This document shows positions 32,404 through 32,934 of a stretch of 32,934 nucleotides of DNA, piece by piece. Position numbers and translations under genes: made by a program. This stretch comes from Caldisericum sp. GTDB taxonomy: Bacteria > Caldisericota > Caldisericia > Caldisericales > Caldisericaceae. Location of the stretch: positions 1 to 32,934 of the forward strand of contig JAIMJY010000007.1 in NCBI GenBank assembly GCA_020692945.1. The letters run 5' to 3'. The notes under the pieces are model-generated. The model made no database searches and was not told the DNA's origin. It saw only the letters and a program-made list of their open reading frames with translations. The number at the start of each line of letters is the position of its first letter. Positions within the stretch are counted from its first letter, which is position 1.

Positions 32404-32907
32404 CTAAAAAACATGAAATAAGCTTTTTGAAGCTCCGCAAACTGGACACTTTTCGGGTATCTCACCAATTGCGGTATAACCGCACACCGGACAAATTGAA
32501 AGACTGTCTAGTTTAATGTCTTCGCCTTTGTCAACTTTTTCTTTTGCATCTGCGTACAAAGAGCGATGAATTTTCTCTGCTGCAAGAGCAAAACCTATTG
32601 ATCTCACTCCAGCAGCTTCTTCCTGTAATGTTGCAATAGCATTATATGCTGGATACATTTCCTCAACCTCAAAATTTTCACCATTCCATGCACTTTGAAG
32701 ATTCTCACTTGTTGATTTAAGATCACCTAACACTTTGAAATGATTAGTTGCATGCACTTTTTCAGCATAGGAAATTGCTCTGAAGAGTCGTGCAAGGTCT
32801 GTACGACCTTCCTTCTCTGCCTGGTCCGCAAAAATGAGATACTTCATGTAAGCCTGGCTCTCACCAGCAAAAGCTTCCTTTAGGCTTCGCTCTGTCATTT
32901 GCTTCAT
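32404..32907 (-). CDS. rbr: Rubrerythrin
   Basis: 167 residues. The N-terminal ferritin-like diiron domain (about 5-125: LKEAFAGESQAYMKYLIFA, SYAEKVHATNH, LQEEAAGVRS, FALAAEKIH) is joined to a C-terminal rubredoxin-like domain with CPVCGYTAIGE and CPVCGASKSLF. Reduces hydrogen peroxide in anaerobes using NADH via rubredoxin. The first gene of the cluster in the window; its promoter lies beyond or near the edge. No obvious Shine-Dalgarno is seen before either ATG (32907 or 32898). Confidence 0.95.
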   Translation of the reverse strand: MKQMTERSLKEAFAGESQAYMKYLIFADQAEKEGRTDLARLFRAISYAEKVHATNHFKVLGDLKSTSENLQSAWNGENFEVEEMYPAYNAIATLQEEAAGVRSIGFALAAEKIHRSLYADAKEKVDKGEDIKLDSLSICPVCGYTAIGEIPEKCPVCGASKSLFHVF

Positions 32908-32934
32908 TGTTGCTTGATTTTTAGTTTACCAAAA

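Overview
The window is about 33 kb of a compact, AT-rich bacterial chromosome. It has nearly 40 protein genes, one tRNA and very little intergenic space. No phage, insertion sequence, CRISPR array or toxin-antitoxin pair is visible. The gene set suggests a strict anaerobe, probably thermophilic: a rubrerythrin/rubredoxin/ferritin-like/NADH-oxidoreductase oxygen-defence cluster, an iron alcohol dehydrogenase, a CGGC protein, a fused DHH-CBS-CCA enzyme, zinc-type L28, and many 1-23 bp gene overlaps. Promoters match the ordinary sigma-70 consensus (TTGACA/TATAAT, spacer 16-17). I would guess Caldisericota, Thermotogota, Dictyoglomota or a deep Firmicutes relative. That is an impression from gene content, not a phylogenetic result.

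Layout. (1) 1-4011: rpsT (+) converges on a minus-strand set, coaD, a coiled-coil protein, DUF177, asnS and holA. (2) 4012-5435: a tiny divergent promoter region, then a PASTA lipoprotein and rpe. Neither coaD nor the PASTA gene has a Shine-Dalgarno site, and the two promoters appear to share one palindromic -35 box. (3) 5453-16692 (-): an eight-gene tightly packed operon (asp23, fakA-like, purine and pyrimidine nucleoside phosphorylases, DHH-CBS-CCA transferase, moxR, DUF58, transglutaminase), followed by tlpA-trxA with its own consensus promoter and a terminator. (4) 16849-18601: rpmB-mtnA (+) facing a small unknown gene. (5) 18613-19902: a gene relic broken by three +1 shifts, tRNA-Ser(CGA) and a membrane protein. 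(6) 19975-23002: a roadblock protein (+), then lapA, queT, a nitrilase-type amidase and nadE (-). (7) 23055-26586 (-): dppA-dppB-dppC without ATPase genes. (8) 27039-27509 (+): a frameshifted small gene and a MIP18 protein, followed by several terminator-like hairpins. (9) 27880-32907 (-): CGGC protein, GerMN lipoprotein, alcohol dehydrogenase, and the oxygen-defence cluster, whose flavoprotein gene is split by a +1 shift.

Working together: the two nucleoside phosphorylases salvage nucleosides. The purine enzyme carries an Asp where guanosine/inosine enzymes have Asn, and mtnA lies about 2.3 kb away, so methylthioadenosine salvage is possible. The separate amidase and synthetase genes probably make a two-subunit glutamine-dependent NAD synthetase. 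MoxR, DUF58 and transglutaminase form a known module acting at the membrane. No clearly new multi-gene system was found. The most unusual signals are the shared-(-35) leaderless divergent promoter, the recurrent +1 disruptions at short T runs, and the Asp-type purine phosphorylase.
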